A stretch of 64,000 nt of DNA from Dolosigranulum savutiense (GTDB lineage: Bacteria > Bacillota > Bacilli > Lactobacillales > Carnobacteriaceae_A): positions 1,426,001-1,490,000 of the forward strand of contig NZ_CP142435.1 in assembly GCF_039830095.1 (NCBI RefSeq), given 5' to 3'. A program made the translations under genes and the position numbers. Positions 34,785 through 44,252 of the stretch are shown here, in pieces. Within the stretch, counting starts at the first letter, position 1, and each line of letters starts with the position of its first letter. Below the pieces are notes generated by a model. The model was not told the origin of the DNA. It did no database searches and saw only the letters and a program-made list of their open reading frames with translations.

Positions 34785-36488
34785 ATGCCAGCTGAATACA
34801 TAGTTATACTGATCATGATGATTATATTTGCCATCGGGTGTGGTCTGTATATTTACAAGAAGCAGTATTTGACAAATGTGGCGGAACTGAAAGAGCGTAA
34901 AAAGTTTCTGCTAGAAGGGGTACCGACGCAACGATTAGATGTCGTGCGTGAGATGAATATCAATGGGAAGTCACAAGCATATGCGGATAAACTGGAAGCA
35001 ATGTGGCAGGATATTCTCTCGGGACGCAATATTGAAGTGGAAAATTTTGTCTTCCAAGCTGAACAATCTGCGCAGCGCTATCGATTCAAAGAAGCCAATC
35101 GTTTTCAACAAAAAGCTCACGAAGCACTTGAGGCAATCGAGAGTGATCTCATGCGTCTAGCCACATCGCTAGAGGATTTAATTAACCGGCAAGAAGCTAA
35201 TGAAAAGCGAATAGAGGTCATTCATAAAGAATATGAATTGATTCGAACAAAACTGTTGGAAGATAGTGGCTCATTCGGACAGGCAGTGGAACGCTTAGAA
35301 GAAGGATTAGCCAGTATTGAAAGAGAGTTTGATCGCTTTGAAGAGGTAACGGACTGGGGTGATCATGAAGAAGCACGCGAAGTTGTGCTGAACTTAGAAG
35401 ATATGACGGAACAGATGAAGGACTTCATGCGAGATGTTCCATCTATGCTTTCACGGATTAAGGATGACTATTACTCACAATTAGCGGAAATTTCTGAATC
35501 GTATGAATATTTGATGCGAGAAGGATTTGTTATAAGTGGCAAACCGATTCCAAAAGAAGTGGCTCAAATTGAAGCTGAAATTGATCGCCTAGACCAAGCC
35601 ATCAGTGAATTAGACATGGCTGAAGCGCATGAGTTGACGAGCGTAATTGAAGAGAGAATCGAGACGGTTTATGACCGGTTAGAGTGTGAAATGACGGCAA
35701 GCAAGCAGGTCGAAGAATTACTTCCGGCAATTCAAAAAGCCATTTATTACTTGCAGGAAGAAATTCGGGTGTTATTCTTTGAGATTGATCGAATTTCTCA
35801 GAGCTATGTATTAATTCACAACGAGCAACAATTAATTAAGCAACTAAGAGCTTCGGTAGAGGAGCAAGAAGCGCGTTATGAACGAATGGTTGATAATTTA
35901 GAGAATAGCTTCACACCGTATAGTGATGCGGCAGCTGTATTAGAAAATCTGAAGGATCGGTTAACTGAGTTGAACCAAGATAAGAATGATGTTTCAGATC
36001 AGCTGTATGCATATCGTAACAAGGAAATGAACTTAAAAGAAGAGCTTATCCAGATGGAACAAGCGGTAAGTCATTGCAAGCGCCGGCTAGTTCGTGAGAA
36101 CTTACCAGGTGTACCGACAGAGTACAATGAATTTTATCATTACGTATCTAATTTAGTCCAAACATTGGGCGAGGAATTATCGCGACCTAAGCTGAAGATG
36201 GAAAAAATTTATGATATTAAAGCGATTTGCGATGAAGAGCTAAAGAATTTGGAAGAAAAAACAGAAGAAGTTATTGATCAAGCGAATTTAACGGAAGCAT
36301 TGGCTCAGAAGTTGTATCAATACCGTGATAATCATCCAGAAGTCAATCAAGTGATTGCGCAGGGAATGAAGTTATTCAACGAAGATTATGATTACGAGTC
36401 ATCGCTACGTGTCATTCGAAATAAGTTGAATCACATTGATGCCAATGTGACCAAAACAGTTGAAGACCGATACTATGCCAATAAGTAA
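34785..36488 (+). CDS. ezrA: Septation ring formation regulator EzrA
   Basis: The 567-residue protein has an N-terminal membrane anchor (residues about 4-23, outside-in) and then an almost entirely coiled-coil cytosolic part, the layout and length of EzrA. The YKKQYLTNVAELKERKKFLLEGVPTQRLDVVREMNINGKS segment after the anchor and KMEKIYDIKAICDEELKNLEEKTEEVI near the end are family-like. EzrA binds FtsZ, prevents misplaced Z-rings and links division to cell-wall synthesis. GGAGGG precedes the ATG. It is followed 53 bases later by the cysteine desulfurase gene, with an incomplete terminator-like hairpin between. Confidence 0.92.
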   Translation: MPAEYIVILIMMIIFAIGCGLYIYKKQYLTNVAELKERKKFLLEGVPTQRLDVVREMNINGKSQAYADKLEAMWQDILSGRNIEVENFVFQAEQSAQRYRFKEANRFQQKAHEALEAIESDLMRLATSLEDLINRQEANEKRIEVIHKEYELIRTKLLEDSGSFGQAVERLEEGLASIEREFDRFEEVTDWGDHEEAREVVLNLEDMTEQMKDFMRDVPSMLSRIKDDYYSQLAEISESYEYLMREGFVISGKPIPKEVAQIEAEIDRLDQAISELDMAEAHELTSVIEERIETVYDRLECEMTASKQVEELLPAIQKAIYYLQEEIRVLFFEIDRISQSYVLIHNEQQLIKQLRASVEEQEARYERMVDNLENSFTPYSDAAAVLENLKDRLTELNQDKNDVSDQLYAYRNKEMNLKEELIQMEQAVSHCKRRLVRENLPGVPTEYNEFYHYVSNLVQTLGEELSRPKLKMEKIYDIKAICDEELKNLEEKTEEVIDQANLTEALAQKLYQYRDNHPEVNQVIAQGMKLFNEDYDYESSLRVIRNKLNHIDANVTKTVEDRYYANK

Positions 36489-36492
36489 AAAA

Positions 36493-36520
36493 GAAGTGAC
36501 TATTGCAAAATAGTCACTCT
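36493..36520. terminator. Hairpin between ezrA and the cysteine desulfurase gene
   Basis: AGTGACTA (36495-36502) and TAGTCACT (36511-36518) form a perfect stem. The T run on the + strand is poor (CTTT), while the other strand has a long one (from AAAAAAG). It probably attenuates rather than separates the two genes. Confidence 0.4.
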
Positions 36521-36541
36521 TTCATTGAAGAGGGGTTCGTT

Positions 36542-37690
36542 ATGATTTATTTTGACAATAGTGCAACAACAAAGATGTTTCCGGAAGCTGTTCAGTCTTA
36601 CCAAACTGTCAGCGAGCAATATTTTGGCAATCCATCCAGCTTGCATGAACTGGGTGATGTGTCGTCAAAATTATTAAAACAAGCCAGAGCAAGTATTGCT
36701 CAACAGTTAGGTGTTCAGTCCGAAGAAATTTTCTTCACAAGTGGTGGGACAGAAGGCGATAATTGGATAATTAAAGGAACAGCTTTTAAAAAGCAATATT
36801 ATGGCAAGCATATTATTACGACACGGATTGAACATTCTGCAGTCAATCATGCAATGGATTTCTTGGAAGATTTGGGCTTCGAGATTACTTACTTGTCTGT
36901 GAATAAAGCAGGTCAGGTCGATCCAGCTGAGTTGCGCGAAGCATTGCGTTCAGATACGATTTTAGTGAGTATGATTGCACTGAACAATGAAGTTGGGGTT
37001 ATTCAGAATTTAGAAGCAATCGGTGATATATTACGCGAGTACCCGACTGTTCACTTCCATATTGATGCAGTCCAAACAGTCGGAAAAATGGATCTAAAAC
37101 TAGGCCCGGAGAGTCGAGTTGATATGGCGGTTTTCTCTAGTCATAAGTTTCATGGACCACGTGGATGTGGATTTGTGTATGTGAAGCGTGGAAAAGATGT
37201 TACACCGCTTATTCATGGTGGAGGACAAGAGCTGAATCAGCGTAGCGGGACTGAGAATTTACCCGCGATTGTTGCGATGGCAAAAGCTTTCCGATTAGTG
37301 AAAGAGTCAGAGCAAGCAACACAACATCATCTGAAACAGTTGACTGATCGCTTGAAGCAAGAGTTACACCAATACAAGCAAATTACAGTATTTACACCAG
37401 AAGAAGCTTCAGCTGTTCATATTGTTTGTTTCGGTATAAAAGGTGTTCGGGGGGAAGTGGTCGTACATGCCTTAGAGGAGCGCGATATTTATGTGTCGAC
37501 AACGAGTGCCTGCTCAAGCAAAAGTGGAGGAACTTCGGGAACACTCAGTGCAATGGGATTTGCCCCTCAAGTTGCCGAAACAGCGGTACGTATTAGTCTG
37601 ACAGGATCGAACACAATGGCAGAAGTTGAACAATTTTTAGATGTGTTGGATGAACTATACCAGAATTTTGATATGATTCATAGCAAGTAA
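36542..37690 (+). CDS. Cysteine desulfurase (NifS/IscS family), partner of ThiI
   Basis: PLP-dependent enzyme that takes sulfur from cysteine as a persulfide. The protein starts MIYFDNSATTKMFPEAV; the PLP lysine is K202 in SSHKFHGPRG and the active-site cysteine is C324 in STTSACSSKSGG. An earlier ATG at 36503 lies inside a hairpin and lacks a ribosome site, while the ATG at 36542 has GAGGGG in front and the canonical N-terminus, so I chose 36542 (382 residues). It is directly followed, 11 bases on, by thiI. In Bacillus this pairing supplies sulfur for 4-thiouridine in tRNA, and no Isc or Suf scaffold gene is nearby, so that dedicated role is likely. Confidence 0.92.
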   Translation: MIYFDNSATTKMFPEAVQSYQTVSEQYFGNPSSLHELGDVSSKLLKQARASIAQQLGVQSEEIFFTSGGTEGDNWIIKGTAFKKQYYGKHIITTRIEHSAVNHAMDFLEDLGFEITYLSVNKAGQVDPAELREALRSDTILVSMIALNNEVGVIQNLEAIGDILREYPTVHFHIDAVQTVGKMDLKLGPESRVDMAVFSSHKFHGPRGCGFVYVKRGKDVTPLIHGGGQELNQRSGTENLPAIVAMAKAFRLVKESEQATQHHLKQLTDRLKQELHQYKQITVFTPEEASAVHIVCFGIKGVRGEVVVHALEERDIYVSTTSACSSKSGGTSGTLSAMGFAPQVAETAVRISLTGSNTMAEVEQFLDVLDELYQNFDMIHSK

Positions 37691-37701
37691 AGGAGAGTAT
37701 T

Positions 37702-38925
37702 ATGTTAGCAAGTGAAATTATGATTCGTTACGGCGAATTATCGACTAAAGGAAAAAATATGAAAGATTTCATTAATCGCCTGGGCAAGAATGTTGCGGGT
37801 GTTTTGGAAGATTATAGTGGCATAGAAGTGAATTGGAACCGAGACCGAATGCATGTGATTTTGAATGATCAAGAAGAACATTCAGCGGATATTATTAATC
37901 GTTTGACACATGTCTTTGGAATTTCTAGTCTCTCACCAGCGATGAAAGTTGAAAAAACGCTGAAAGCTGCTGAAGTTGCCGTTCAAGACTTAGCTCGAGA
38001 ACTATATGAACCCAATATGACGTTTAAAATTGATACGCATCGGGCAGATCACGATTTTGAGTATGATACGATGGCACTTAATCGAAAATTAGGAGCAGCG
38101 GTTATCGATGCCATTCCTGAAATTCAAGCTCAGATGGATAATCCAGACATTAAGATTCGAGTTGAAGTAAGAAACAAGCATATTTATATTTCAGCGCAAA
38201 CTATTCCTGGTGCAGGTGGTATGCCAGTGGGAACAGCCGGTACAGGTATGTTGATGTTGTCAGGAGGAATTGATTCTCCAGTGGCCGGATATTTATCAAT
38301 GAAGCGTGGAATGGAAGTCGAAGCGGTTCATTTCCATAGTCCACCTTACACTAGTCCACAAGCCTTACAAAAAGCAAAAGATCTAGCCGCTAAAATAGCT
38401 CAGTTCAGTGGTCCCATGACGTTTATCGAAGTACCATTCGCTGAAATCCAAGAAGAAATTAAAAAACATGTGCCGGATGGTTATGGGATGACTATTACCC
38501 GCCGCATGATGTTGCGTTTAACTGATAAAATTCGCGAGCAACAAGGAGGTTTGGCGATTGTCACTGGTGAATCCATGGGTCAAGTGGCTTCACAAACATT
38601 AGAGAGTATGCAAGCTATTAATCATGTAACAACGACTCCAGTATTGCGCCCACTTATTTCAATGGATAAGAATGAAATAATCGATATTACAAAAATAATT
38701 GATACGTATGAGTTGTCTATTCAACCGTTCGAAGATTGTTGTACGATTTTTGCACCATCTAGTCCGAAGACGAAGCCAACGATTGAAAATGCTATTCGTT
38801 ACGAAAAAGCACTCGATATCGAAGGATTAATCGAACGCGCCTTAGCAGGTGTTAAACGAGAAACGATTAAACCGGGTAGCTCACAAGATGATGCCTTAGA
38901 AGAAACATTTAGTAGTATTTTATAA
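37702..38925 (+). CDS. thiI: tRNA 4-thiouridine synthase ThiI
   Basis: The 407-residue protein has an N-terminal ferredoxin-like/THUMP region (residues about 1-165; IRYGELSTKGKNMKDFINRL) and a PP-loop ATPase domain with MLSGGIDSPVAGYLSMKRG. It uses ATP and persulfide sulfur from the neighbouring desulfurase to thiolate U8 of tRNA. The C-terminal rhodanese domain of the E. coli protein is absent, as in other Firmicutes. AGGAGAG precedes the ATG. It is cotranscribed with the desulfurase gene. The stop codon abuts the -35 of the following T-box promoter. Confidence 0.95.
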   Translation: MLASEIMIRYGELSTKGKNMKDFINRLGKNVAGVLEDYSGIEVNWNRDRMHVILNDQEEHSADIINRLTHVFGISSLSPAMKVEKTLKAAEVAVQDLARELYEPNMTFKIDTHRADHDFEYDTMALNRKLGAAVIDAIPEIQAQMDNPDIKIRVEVRNKHIYISAQTIPGAGGMPVGTAGTGMLMLSGGIDSPVAGYLSMKRGMEVEAVHFHSPPYTSPQALQKAKDLAAKIAQFSGPMTFIEVPFAEIQEEIKKHVPDGYGMTITRRMMLRLTDKIREQQGGLAIVTGESMGQVASQTLESMQAINHVTTTPVLRPLISMDKNEIIDITKIIDTYELSIQPFEDCCTIFAPSSPKTKPTIENAIRYEKALDIEGLIERALAGVKRETIKPGSSQDDALEETFSSIL

Positions 38926-38953
38926 TTGCATCCCCGAACAAGTATGATATAAT
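38926..38953 (+). promoter_or_regulatory. Promoter of the valS T-box transcript
   Basis: TTGCAT (38926-38931), 16-base spacer, TATAAT (38948-38953), starting directly after the thiI stop codon. Confidence 0.65.
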
Positions 38954-39217
38954 GTAAGTGACGATTTCTCTAACTTAAGGTGATCGTCACTTACAAAGTT
39001 AATGTGAATCAATTCAAGAGGAGTACTTATTGACGGCTGTCCACAGAGAATAAGCAAGGAACTGCTGAGATGCTTAGAAGCCAAATAAGGAAGGTTGCTT
39101 GACTATAAAATGGGTATCAACCCCTTATCGTTGAGAAGAAGCGATGTTTTCAGCTGAGAACATAATTTAGGTGGTACCGCGAGTAGCTCGTCCTAGTCAT
39201 TAGGAGAGCTTTTTTTA
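38954..39217 (+). ncRNA. T-box riboswitch of valS
   Basis: The conserved T-box sequence AATTTAGGTGGTACCGCG is at 39164-39181. It is preceded by a stem III hairpin (ATGTTTTC/GAGAACAT) and followed by a terminator (AGCTCGTCCTA 39185-39195 with TAGGAGAGCT 39201-39210, then TTTTTTT). An AG-bulge-like CACAGAGAA lies near the start of stem I. A 12-base inverted repeat (38954-38965 with 38983-38994) stands at the very 5' end of the transcript. The downstream gene implies a valine specifier, but I could not assign the codon with confidence. Uncharged tRNA-Val should favour antitermination. Confidence 0.93.
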
Positions 39218-39259
39218 ATTTAAACGACAATTTAGATGACATAGAAAGAAGGAATGTAG

Positions 39260-41917
39260 ATGACTGATGTGAAGATGTCAACGAAATATAATCCACAAGC
39301 TGTAGAAGAAGGCCGTTATGAGAAATGGGTCGAGAGTGGTGTATTTGAGCCGAGCGAAGATCCACAGGCAGAGCCGTATTCCATTGTTATTCCGCCGCCG
39401 AACGTAACCGGGAAGCTCCACTTAGGACATGCCTGGGATACCACCTTGCAAGATATTATTATTCGCCAGAAGCGGATGCAAGGATTCGACACGCTATGGT
39501 TGCCGGGAATGGACCATGCCGGTATTGCTACGCAAGCAAAAGTGGAAGAAAAACTAGCCGAACAAGGCATTAGCCGCCATGATTTAGGTCGTGAGAAGTT
39601 TACCCAAAAAGTATGGGAATGGAAAGATGAATATGCGGCTAACATTAAAGATCAATGGGGTAAAATCGGTCTTTCAGTTGATTATTCCCGCGAACGATTT
39701 ACCCTAGATGAAGGCTTGAATGAAGCGGTTAAGACCGTCTTCGTCAATCTATACAAAAAAGGGTTAATTTACCGCGGTGAGTATATCATTAACTGGGATC
39801 CGAAAGCCCAAACTGCCTTAAGTGATATCGAAGTAATTCACAAAGATGTCCAAGGTGCGTTCTATCACATTAATTATCCACTGGCAGACGGAAGCGGCTC
39901 GATTGAGATTGCAACAACACGACCTGAGACAATGTTAGGGGATACGGGAATTGCTGTTAATCCAACTGATGAACGCTACCAACATCTTATTGGCAAGACA
40001 GCCATTCTGCCGCTTATGGACCGTGAAATTCCGATTGTAGCTGATGATTACGTTGATCCTGAATTTGGAACGGGTCTTGTCAAAATTACCCCAGCGCACG
40101 ACCCGAATGACTTCGAGATCGGGAACCGACATGATCTTGCCCGTATCAATGTGATGGATGACGATGCTAATATGAACAAATTAGCCGGTGAGTATGCGGG
40201 CTTAGATCGTTTCGAAGCGCGTAAAAAAATTGTTGCTGATTTGAAAGAGCAAGGCTTCTTAGTAAAAGTTGATGAGCACACGCATAGCGTTGGACATTCA
40301 GAACGAACAGGTGTTATGGTCGAACCGCGCTTATCGACACAATGGTTTGTGAAGATGGAAGAGCTATCGAACCGGGCGCTAGCTAATCAGAAGACAGATG
40401 ACCGTGTGAATTTTGTACCCGATCGCTTCGAGAAGACATTTGTGAATTGGATGGAACAAGTGCATGATTGGGTTATTTCACGACAATTATGGTGGGGACA
40501 CCAAATTCCAGCGTGGTATCACAATGAAACCGGTGAAGTATATGTTGGCATGGAAGCACCGGAAGATGAAGAGAACTGGACACAAGATCCGGATGTGTTA
40601 GATACATGGTTTAGCTCCGCATTATGGCCATTTTCAACAATGGGCTGGCCGAATACAGAGGCACCTGACTTTAAGCGATACTTCCCAACGAACACATTAG
40701 TGACGGGTTACGATATTATTTTCTTCTGGGTATCGCGGATGATTTTCCAGTCTTTAGAATTTACTGATGAACGTCCATTTGAACATGTCTTAATTCATGG
40801 ATTGATTCGGGCTGAAGATGGTCAGAAGATGAGTAAATCACTTGGGAATGGAATTGACCCAATGGATGTCGTCGAAGAGTATGGAGCAGATGCCTTGCGC
40901 TGGTTCCTGACAAATGGTTCGACACCGGGACAAGATATTCGCTTTAGTTATGAAAAGATGGATGCGGCGTGGAACTTTATTAATAAAATTTGGAATGCCA
41001 GCCGTTATGTCTTAATGAATCTGGGCGACTTTAGCTACCAAGACATTGATCTTAATGCTGAGAAAACCGTGGCGGATAAATGGATTTTACACCGCTTGAA
41101 TGAAACGATTAAAGTTGTAACGGACCATACGGAAAAATTTGAATTTTCATTGGCTGGAAAAGAATTGTATGCATTCATCTGGGATGATTACTGCAACTGG
41201 TATATTGAAATGACCAAAGAAGTCTTGAGTGAGGGGACGCCAACGCAGATATTATCAGCGAAAAGCACGTTGGTTTATGCATTAGACCAAATTCTAAAAT
41301 TACTTCACCCATTCATGCCATTCGTGACAGAAGAAATTTATGAGCATATTCCTGGGGTTGACGGATCAATTGCAATAGCTGACTACCCAACTGTTCAGGA
41401 CGAATTTGTAGATGAACAAGCAAGTGCGGGGATGAGTACGTTAATTGAATTAATTCAAGTCGTTCGTCAAATTCGTGCGGATGTGAACCGGCCAATGTCT
41501 GAAGCAATTGATATGCTGATTCGCCCAGCAACAGAGGCTGCAGAAACATTCTTAACGGAGAACACCTCATTTATTCACCGATTCTGCCACCCAGGGGAAT
41601 TAGTGATTGATGTTGCCGTTAAAGCACCGGATGAAGCTAAATCAGCTGTCGTTACGGATGCAGAGCTATTCTTACCATTAGAAGGATTGTTGAACTTCGC
41701 TGAAGAGATCGACCGTCTAGAAAAAGAATTGCAAAAATGGCAATCAGAATTAGATCGCGTCCGTAAAAAATTATCAAATGAAAAATTTGTAGCTAATGCA
41801 CCGGAAGCTATCGTACAAGAAGAGCGAGATAAAGGTGAACATTACCAACAAATGTACGATAAAGCTGAAAAACAATTGGATCGCATGCGTGAGCTAGCAG
41901 GTGAAACCAGTGATTAA
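39260..41917 (+). CDS. valS: Valyl-tRNA synthetase
   Basis: The 885-residue class I synthetase charges tRNA-Val. The HIGH motif is HLGHAW (residues 54-59) and the KMSKS motif is at 523-527. The CP1 editing domain lies between about 190 and 340 ([17 protein letters not shown]) and the anticodon-binding domain follows. A C-terminal coiled-coil arm ([34 protein letters not shown]) is diagnostic for ValRS against IleRS. The ribosome site is AAGGAA. Its last codons overlap the next gene by 17 bases. Confidence 0.97.
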   Translation: MTDVKMSTKYNPQAVEEGRYEKWVESGVFEPSEDPQAEPYSIVIPPPNVTGKLHLGHAWDTTLQDIIIRQKRMQGFDTLWLPGMDHAGIATQAKVEEKLAEQGISRHDLGREKFTQKVWEWKDEYAANIKDQWGKIGLSVDYSRERFTLDEGLNEAVKTVFVNLYKKGLIYRGEYIINWDPKAQTALSDIEVIHKDVQGAFYHINYPLADGSGSIEIATTRPETMLGDTGIAVNPTDERYQHLIGKTAILPLMDREIPIVADDYVDPEFGTGLVKITPAHDPNDFEIGNRHDLARINVMDDDANMNKLAGEYAGLDRFEARKKIVADLKEQGFLVKVDEHTHSVGHSERTGVMVEPRLSTQWFVKMEELSNRALANQKTDDRVNFVPDRFEKTFVNWMEQVHDWVISRQLWWGHQIPAWYHNETGEVYVGMEAPEDEENWTQDPDVLDTWFSSALWPFSTMGWPNTEAPDFKRYFPTNTLVTGYDIIFFWVSRMIFQSLEFTDERPFEHVLIHGLIRAEDGQKMSKSLGNGIDPMDVVEEYGADALRWFLTNGSTPGQDIRFSYEKMDAAWNFINKIWNASRYVLMNLGDFSYQDIDLNAEKTVADKWILHRLNETIKVVTDHTEKFEFSLAGKELYAFIWDDYCNWYIEMTKEVLSEGTPTQILSAKSTLVYALDQILKLLHPFMPFVTEEIYEHIPGVDGSIAIADYPTVQDEFVDEQASAGMSTLIELIQVVRQIRADVNRPMSEAIDMLIRPATEAAETFLTENTSFIHRFCHPGELVIDVAVKAPDEAKSAVVTDAELFLPLEGLLNFAEEIDRLEKELQKWQSELDRVRKKLSNEKFVANAPEAIVQEERDKGEHYQQMYDKAEKQLDRMRELAGETSD

Positions 41918-42572
41918 GGCAGTTATCTTTGATATGGATGGCTTGATTTTTGACTCGGAGCGACTCTACGCTAAGGCGAATGTCAAGACAGCTAAGACAT
42001 TGGGCATGGATAAAGATGAAGCCTACTTTTATCAATTTGTCGGTATTGGCGCCCAAGATATGGCGGAACGGATGAAGGAAGCCTTCGATGATGCTCTCAT
42101 TGATGAATTTTTCCGACTTGGAGAAAAGGATGCCCATGAGTTGCTGCTTCATGGGGAGGTGCCGACTCAGCCTGGTCTACATGAATTGCTGGATTACTTG
42201 GATGGTGCCGGAATCAAAAAAGTTATCGCATCCAGTTCTGAAGTGCATATGATTGACGTCATGACGAAAAATGCAGGTATTCGTGACCGTTTCAGTGCGA
42301 TTCATGGTGGCGATCAAGTTGAGCAGACCAAGCCAGCCCCCGATATATTTGAGCTGGCATGGTCGACTCTCGGTGTGTCTAAAGATGAAACGTTAGTGTT
42401 AGAAGATTCAATTAATGGGGTGCGAGCTGCGCATGCAGCTGGCATTCCTGTTATTATGGTACCTGATACAGTTGAACCGACTGATGAAGTGCACGACAAA
42501 ACGCTGGCCGTTCTGGATAGCTTAGCGGAGGTTAAACAGTGGCTAACCCAACATCATTCAATAAAATCTTAA
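41901..42572 (+). CDS. HAD-superfamily hydrolase, beta-phosphoglucomutase-like
   Basis: The 223-residue protein has the HAD motifs: [10 protein letters not shown] (nucleophile and acid aspartates), SSS (motif II), K of QTKPAPDIF (motif III) and [12 protein letters not shown] (motif IV). A helical cap lies between motifs I and II (type C1). Likely a cytosolic sugar-phosphate or nucleotide phosphatase; the substrate cannot be read from sequence. The start is GTG at 41901, inside the end of valS. This 17-base overlap suggests translational coupling. A promoter and TPP riboswitch follow within 20 bases. Confidence 0.85.
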   Translation: MKPVIKAVIFDMDGLIFDSERLYAKANVKTAKTLGMDKDEAYFYQFVGIGAQDMAERMKEAFDDALIDEFFRLGEKDAHELLLHGEVPTQPGLHELLDYLDGAGIKKVIASSSEVHMIDVMTKNAGIRDRFSAIHGGDQVEQTKPAPDIFELAWSTLGVSKDETLVLEDSINGVRAAHAAGIPVIMVPDTVEPTDEVHDKTLAVLDSLAEVKQWLTQHHSIKS

Positions 42573-42589
42573 ATTTGAGTTAGTTAGGG

Positions 42590-42618
42590 TTGCTCTGGAT
42601 GTAAGCATTTAGTATAAT
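42590..42618 (+). promoter_or_regulatory. Promoter of the thiW TPP-riboswitch transcript
   Basis: TTGCTC (42590-42595), 17-base spacer, TATAAT (42613-42618), about 24 bases before the aptamer. Confidence 0.6.
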
Positions 42619-42641
42619 AGAATTAAATTAAATAAAACATT

Positions 42642-42806
42642 AGGGGTGCCTGTCACTTGTGGCAGTGCTGAGATCATACCCATTGAACCTGTTTAGTTAG
42701 GACTAGCGTAGGGAGAAACACAGGATAACTGTGTATATTGTTGAAGAATCCTCTGGAAGGACCCATTGTCTATTCGTAATGAAATAGTTCAATGGGTTTT
42801 TCTTTA
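42642..42806 (+). ncRNA. TPP riboswitch with terminator, controlling thiW
   Basis: The aptamer runs from AGGGGTGCC through GCTGAGATCATACCC to GAACCTG, TTAGGACTAGCGTAGGGA, the conserved thi-box elements. The expression platform is a terminator: ACCCATTG (42761-42768) with CAATGGGT (42790-42797), then TTTTCTTT. ACCCATTGAAC inside the aptamer (42678-42688) is an exact complement of GTTCAATGGGT (42787-42797) in the terminator 3' arm, which gives a clear antiterminator. Bound TPP should therefore cause termination. Confidence 0.95.
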
Positions 42807-42826
42807 GTGTAGAAGGGGAATGAAAG

Positions 42827-43336
42827 ATGAGAAATCAGTCAACAAGAAAATTAGTTATTCTAGGAACTTTGATTGCTATGAATGTGGTAGTCAACTTATT
42901 CTTACGTATTGAAGGGATGGCACCGATGAGTAGTGTCTTAAATATTTATGCGGTTCTTTTAATTGGTCCATTTTATACGGTTGTGATGGCTTTTACAACA
43001 GCTGTATTACGCATGGTATTGTTTGGGATTCCACCGCTTGCCATGACGGGCGCTGTAATTGGCGCTGCATTAGCAGGGATATTGTATCAATGGCGACCGA
43101 CGATTTATGCAAGTGCTCTCGGTGAAATTATTGGGACAGGGGTCATTGCATCAGTCGTCTCTTATCCAGTGATGGTCTGGTTTACCGGTGTGAAGACGAA
43201 CTTACATTGGTTTGTTTACACACCGAAATTTTTTGGAGCGACATTGATCGGAACAGGTATCGCTCTCTTAGTATACCACCGAACAAAACATCTGTCCTTC
43301 TTTAAAGAGACTCAAAGATTATTCGGCCAAAAATAA
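42827..43336 (+). CDS. thiW: ThiW, S component of an ECF transporter (thiazole precursor uptake)
   Basis: The 169-residue integral membrane protein has about five to six hydrophobic segments and the family's LRIEGMAPMSSVLNIYAVLLIGPFYTVVMAF region with the ALAGILYQ segment after it. ThiW proteins are predicted substrate-binding components that carry hydroxyethylthiazole and work with the shared EcfAAT module, which is not encoded here. The TPP riboswitch upstream supports a thiamine-precursor role. AGGGGAATG precedes the ATG. ThiT is the alternative, but length and sequence fit ThiW better. Confidence 0.87.
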   Translation: MRNQSTRKLVILGTLIAMNVVVNLFLRIEGMAPMSSVLNIYAVLLIGPFYTVVMAFTTAVLRMVLFGIPPLAMTGAVIGAALAGILYQWRPTIYASALGEIIGTGVIASVVSYPVMVWFTGVKTNLHWFVYTPKFFGATLIGTGIALLVYHRTKHLSFFKETQRLFGQK

Positions 43337-43349
43337 ATAATTAAAAAAG

Positions 43350-43389
43350 CGAGCTACCTAGAAGTGTCTTCTTAGTGTAGCTCGTTTTA
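43350..43389 (+). terminator. Intrinsic terminator of thiW
   Basis: CGAGCTACCTAGAAG pairs with CTTCTTAGTGTAGCTCG (small bulges), followed by TTTT. Confidence 0.85.
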
Positions 43390-43499
43390 ACTGCTTACTT
43401 ATATCGGTCTTTAGCCTGATATTGTCGATTAGTGGTAGGATTTTTGGTGCAGACAGGTTATACTAGGAATAGATGATTATGATAGGAAGAGGTGTGGAT

Positions 43500-44252
43500 A
43501 TGAAGATCAAGAAACGAAATAAGATAAATTTTTTGTTAGGGATTTTTATATTTGTATTTTCAATGTTTGTCTTGTATGAATTTATTCAAAGTATTGGTTC
43601 GTCGTTATTATTTTTAAGTGGGTTGATTTTACTAGTTCTCGGACGAAAATTACTGAAGCAAGCTCAAAAAGAGTGCTACATTATTGGTGGGGTGATGATC
43701 GCCCTAGCATTACTTCAAACGGTTTCAGCTTGGATTGTACTTGTCTTGATGATTATTATTATCGCGGGCAAGAATCCGTCCCTCTTTAATGTCGTGCGGG
43801 AGTCTCTCTTTAAACGTGACCAAACAACGGCGGATAGTCAGTTTATTTCTGTAAAGTTAGATCAGCAACGTGAACGGCCAATTAAGCGGATTCGGAAGAA
43901 TTGGTTTGGGGAAGAGAAGAATGATGATGATATTTATGAATGGGAAGATATCAATTATACAAAAGTTGCCGGCACAAGTGTGATTGATTTAGGAAACACG
44001 ATTGTTCCTAAAGGAGATAATACGGTTCTAATTCGCAAAGGCTTCGGGAATGTAAAGATTTTAGTACCCGAAGAAGTAGCGGTTTCGCTAGATATTAGTG
44101 TGTTCTTAGGAAGAGTGTGTATCGGGGAAGATGAATTAACACTGAATAATGAAGTGATCAAGTACCGAGCTGATCGCTATGACCATGCCTCACGTCGCCT
44201 AAAAGTGGTGACGAATGTCTTGGTCGGACAAGTTGAGGTGTTGTTTATATGA
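43500..44252 (+). CDS. liaF: LiaF-like membrane inhibitor of the envelope-stress two-component system
   Basis: About 250 residues. Several hydrophobic segments occupy residues about 8-100, and a cytosolic DUF2154/LiaF C-terminal domain follows (TSVIDLGNTIVPKGDNTVLIRKGFGNVKILVPEEVAVSLDISVFLGRV, ending VVTNVLVGQVEVLFI). In known LiaFSR systems it keeps LiaS inactive until cell-wall antibiotics disturb the lipid II cycle. An earlier ATG (43473) exists, but ATG 43500 has the GGAAGAGG site at good distance. The stop overlaps the liaS start by 4 bases (ATGA). Confidence 0.85.
   Translation: MKIKKRNKINFLLGIFIFVFSMFVLYEFIQSIGSSLLFLSGLILLVLGRKLLKQAQKECYIIGGVMIALALLQTVSAWIVLVLMIIIIAGKNPSLFNVVRESLFKRDQTTADSQFISVKLDQQRERPIKRIRKNWFGEEKNDDDIYEWEDINYTKVAGTSVIDLGNTIVPKGDNTVLIRKGFGNVKILVPEEVAVSLDISVFLGRVCIGEDELTLNNEVIKYRADRYDHASRRLKVVTNVLVGQVEVLFI

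Noticed and set aside
36503-36541. Upstream ATG of the cysteine desulfurase
   Set aside because: It lies in a hairpin directly after the stem arm, lacks a Shine-Dalgarno site, and would add 13 residues before the conserved MIYFDNSATT start.
39000-39160. Valine specifier codon of the T-box
   Set aside because: Several GTN triplets occur in the stem I region and I could not fold it reliably enough to choose one.
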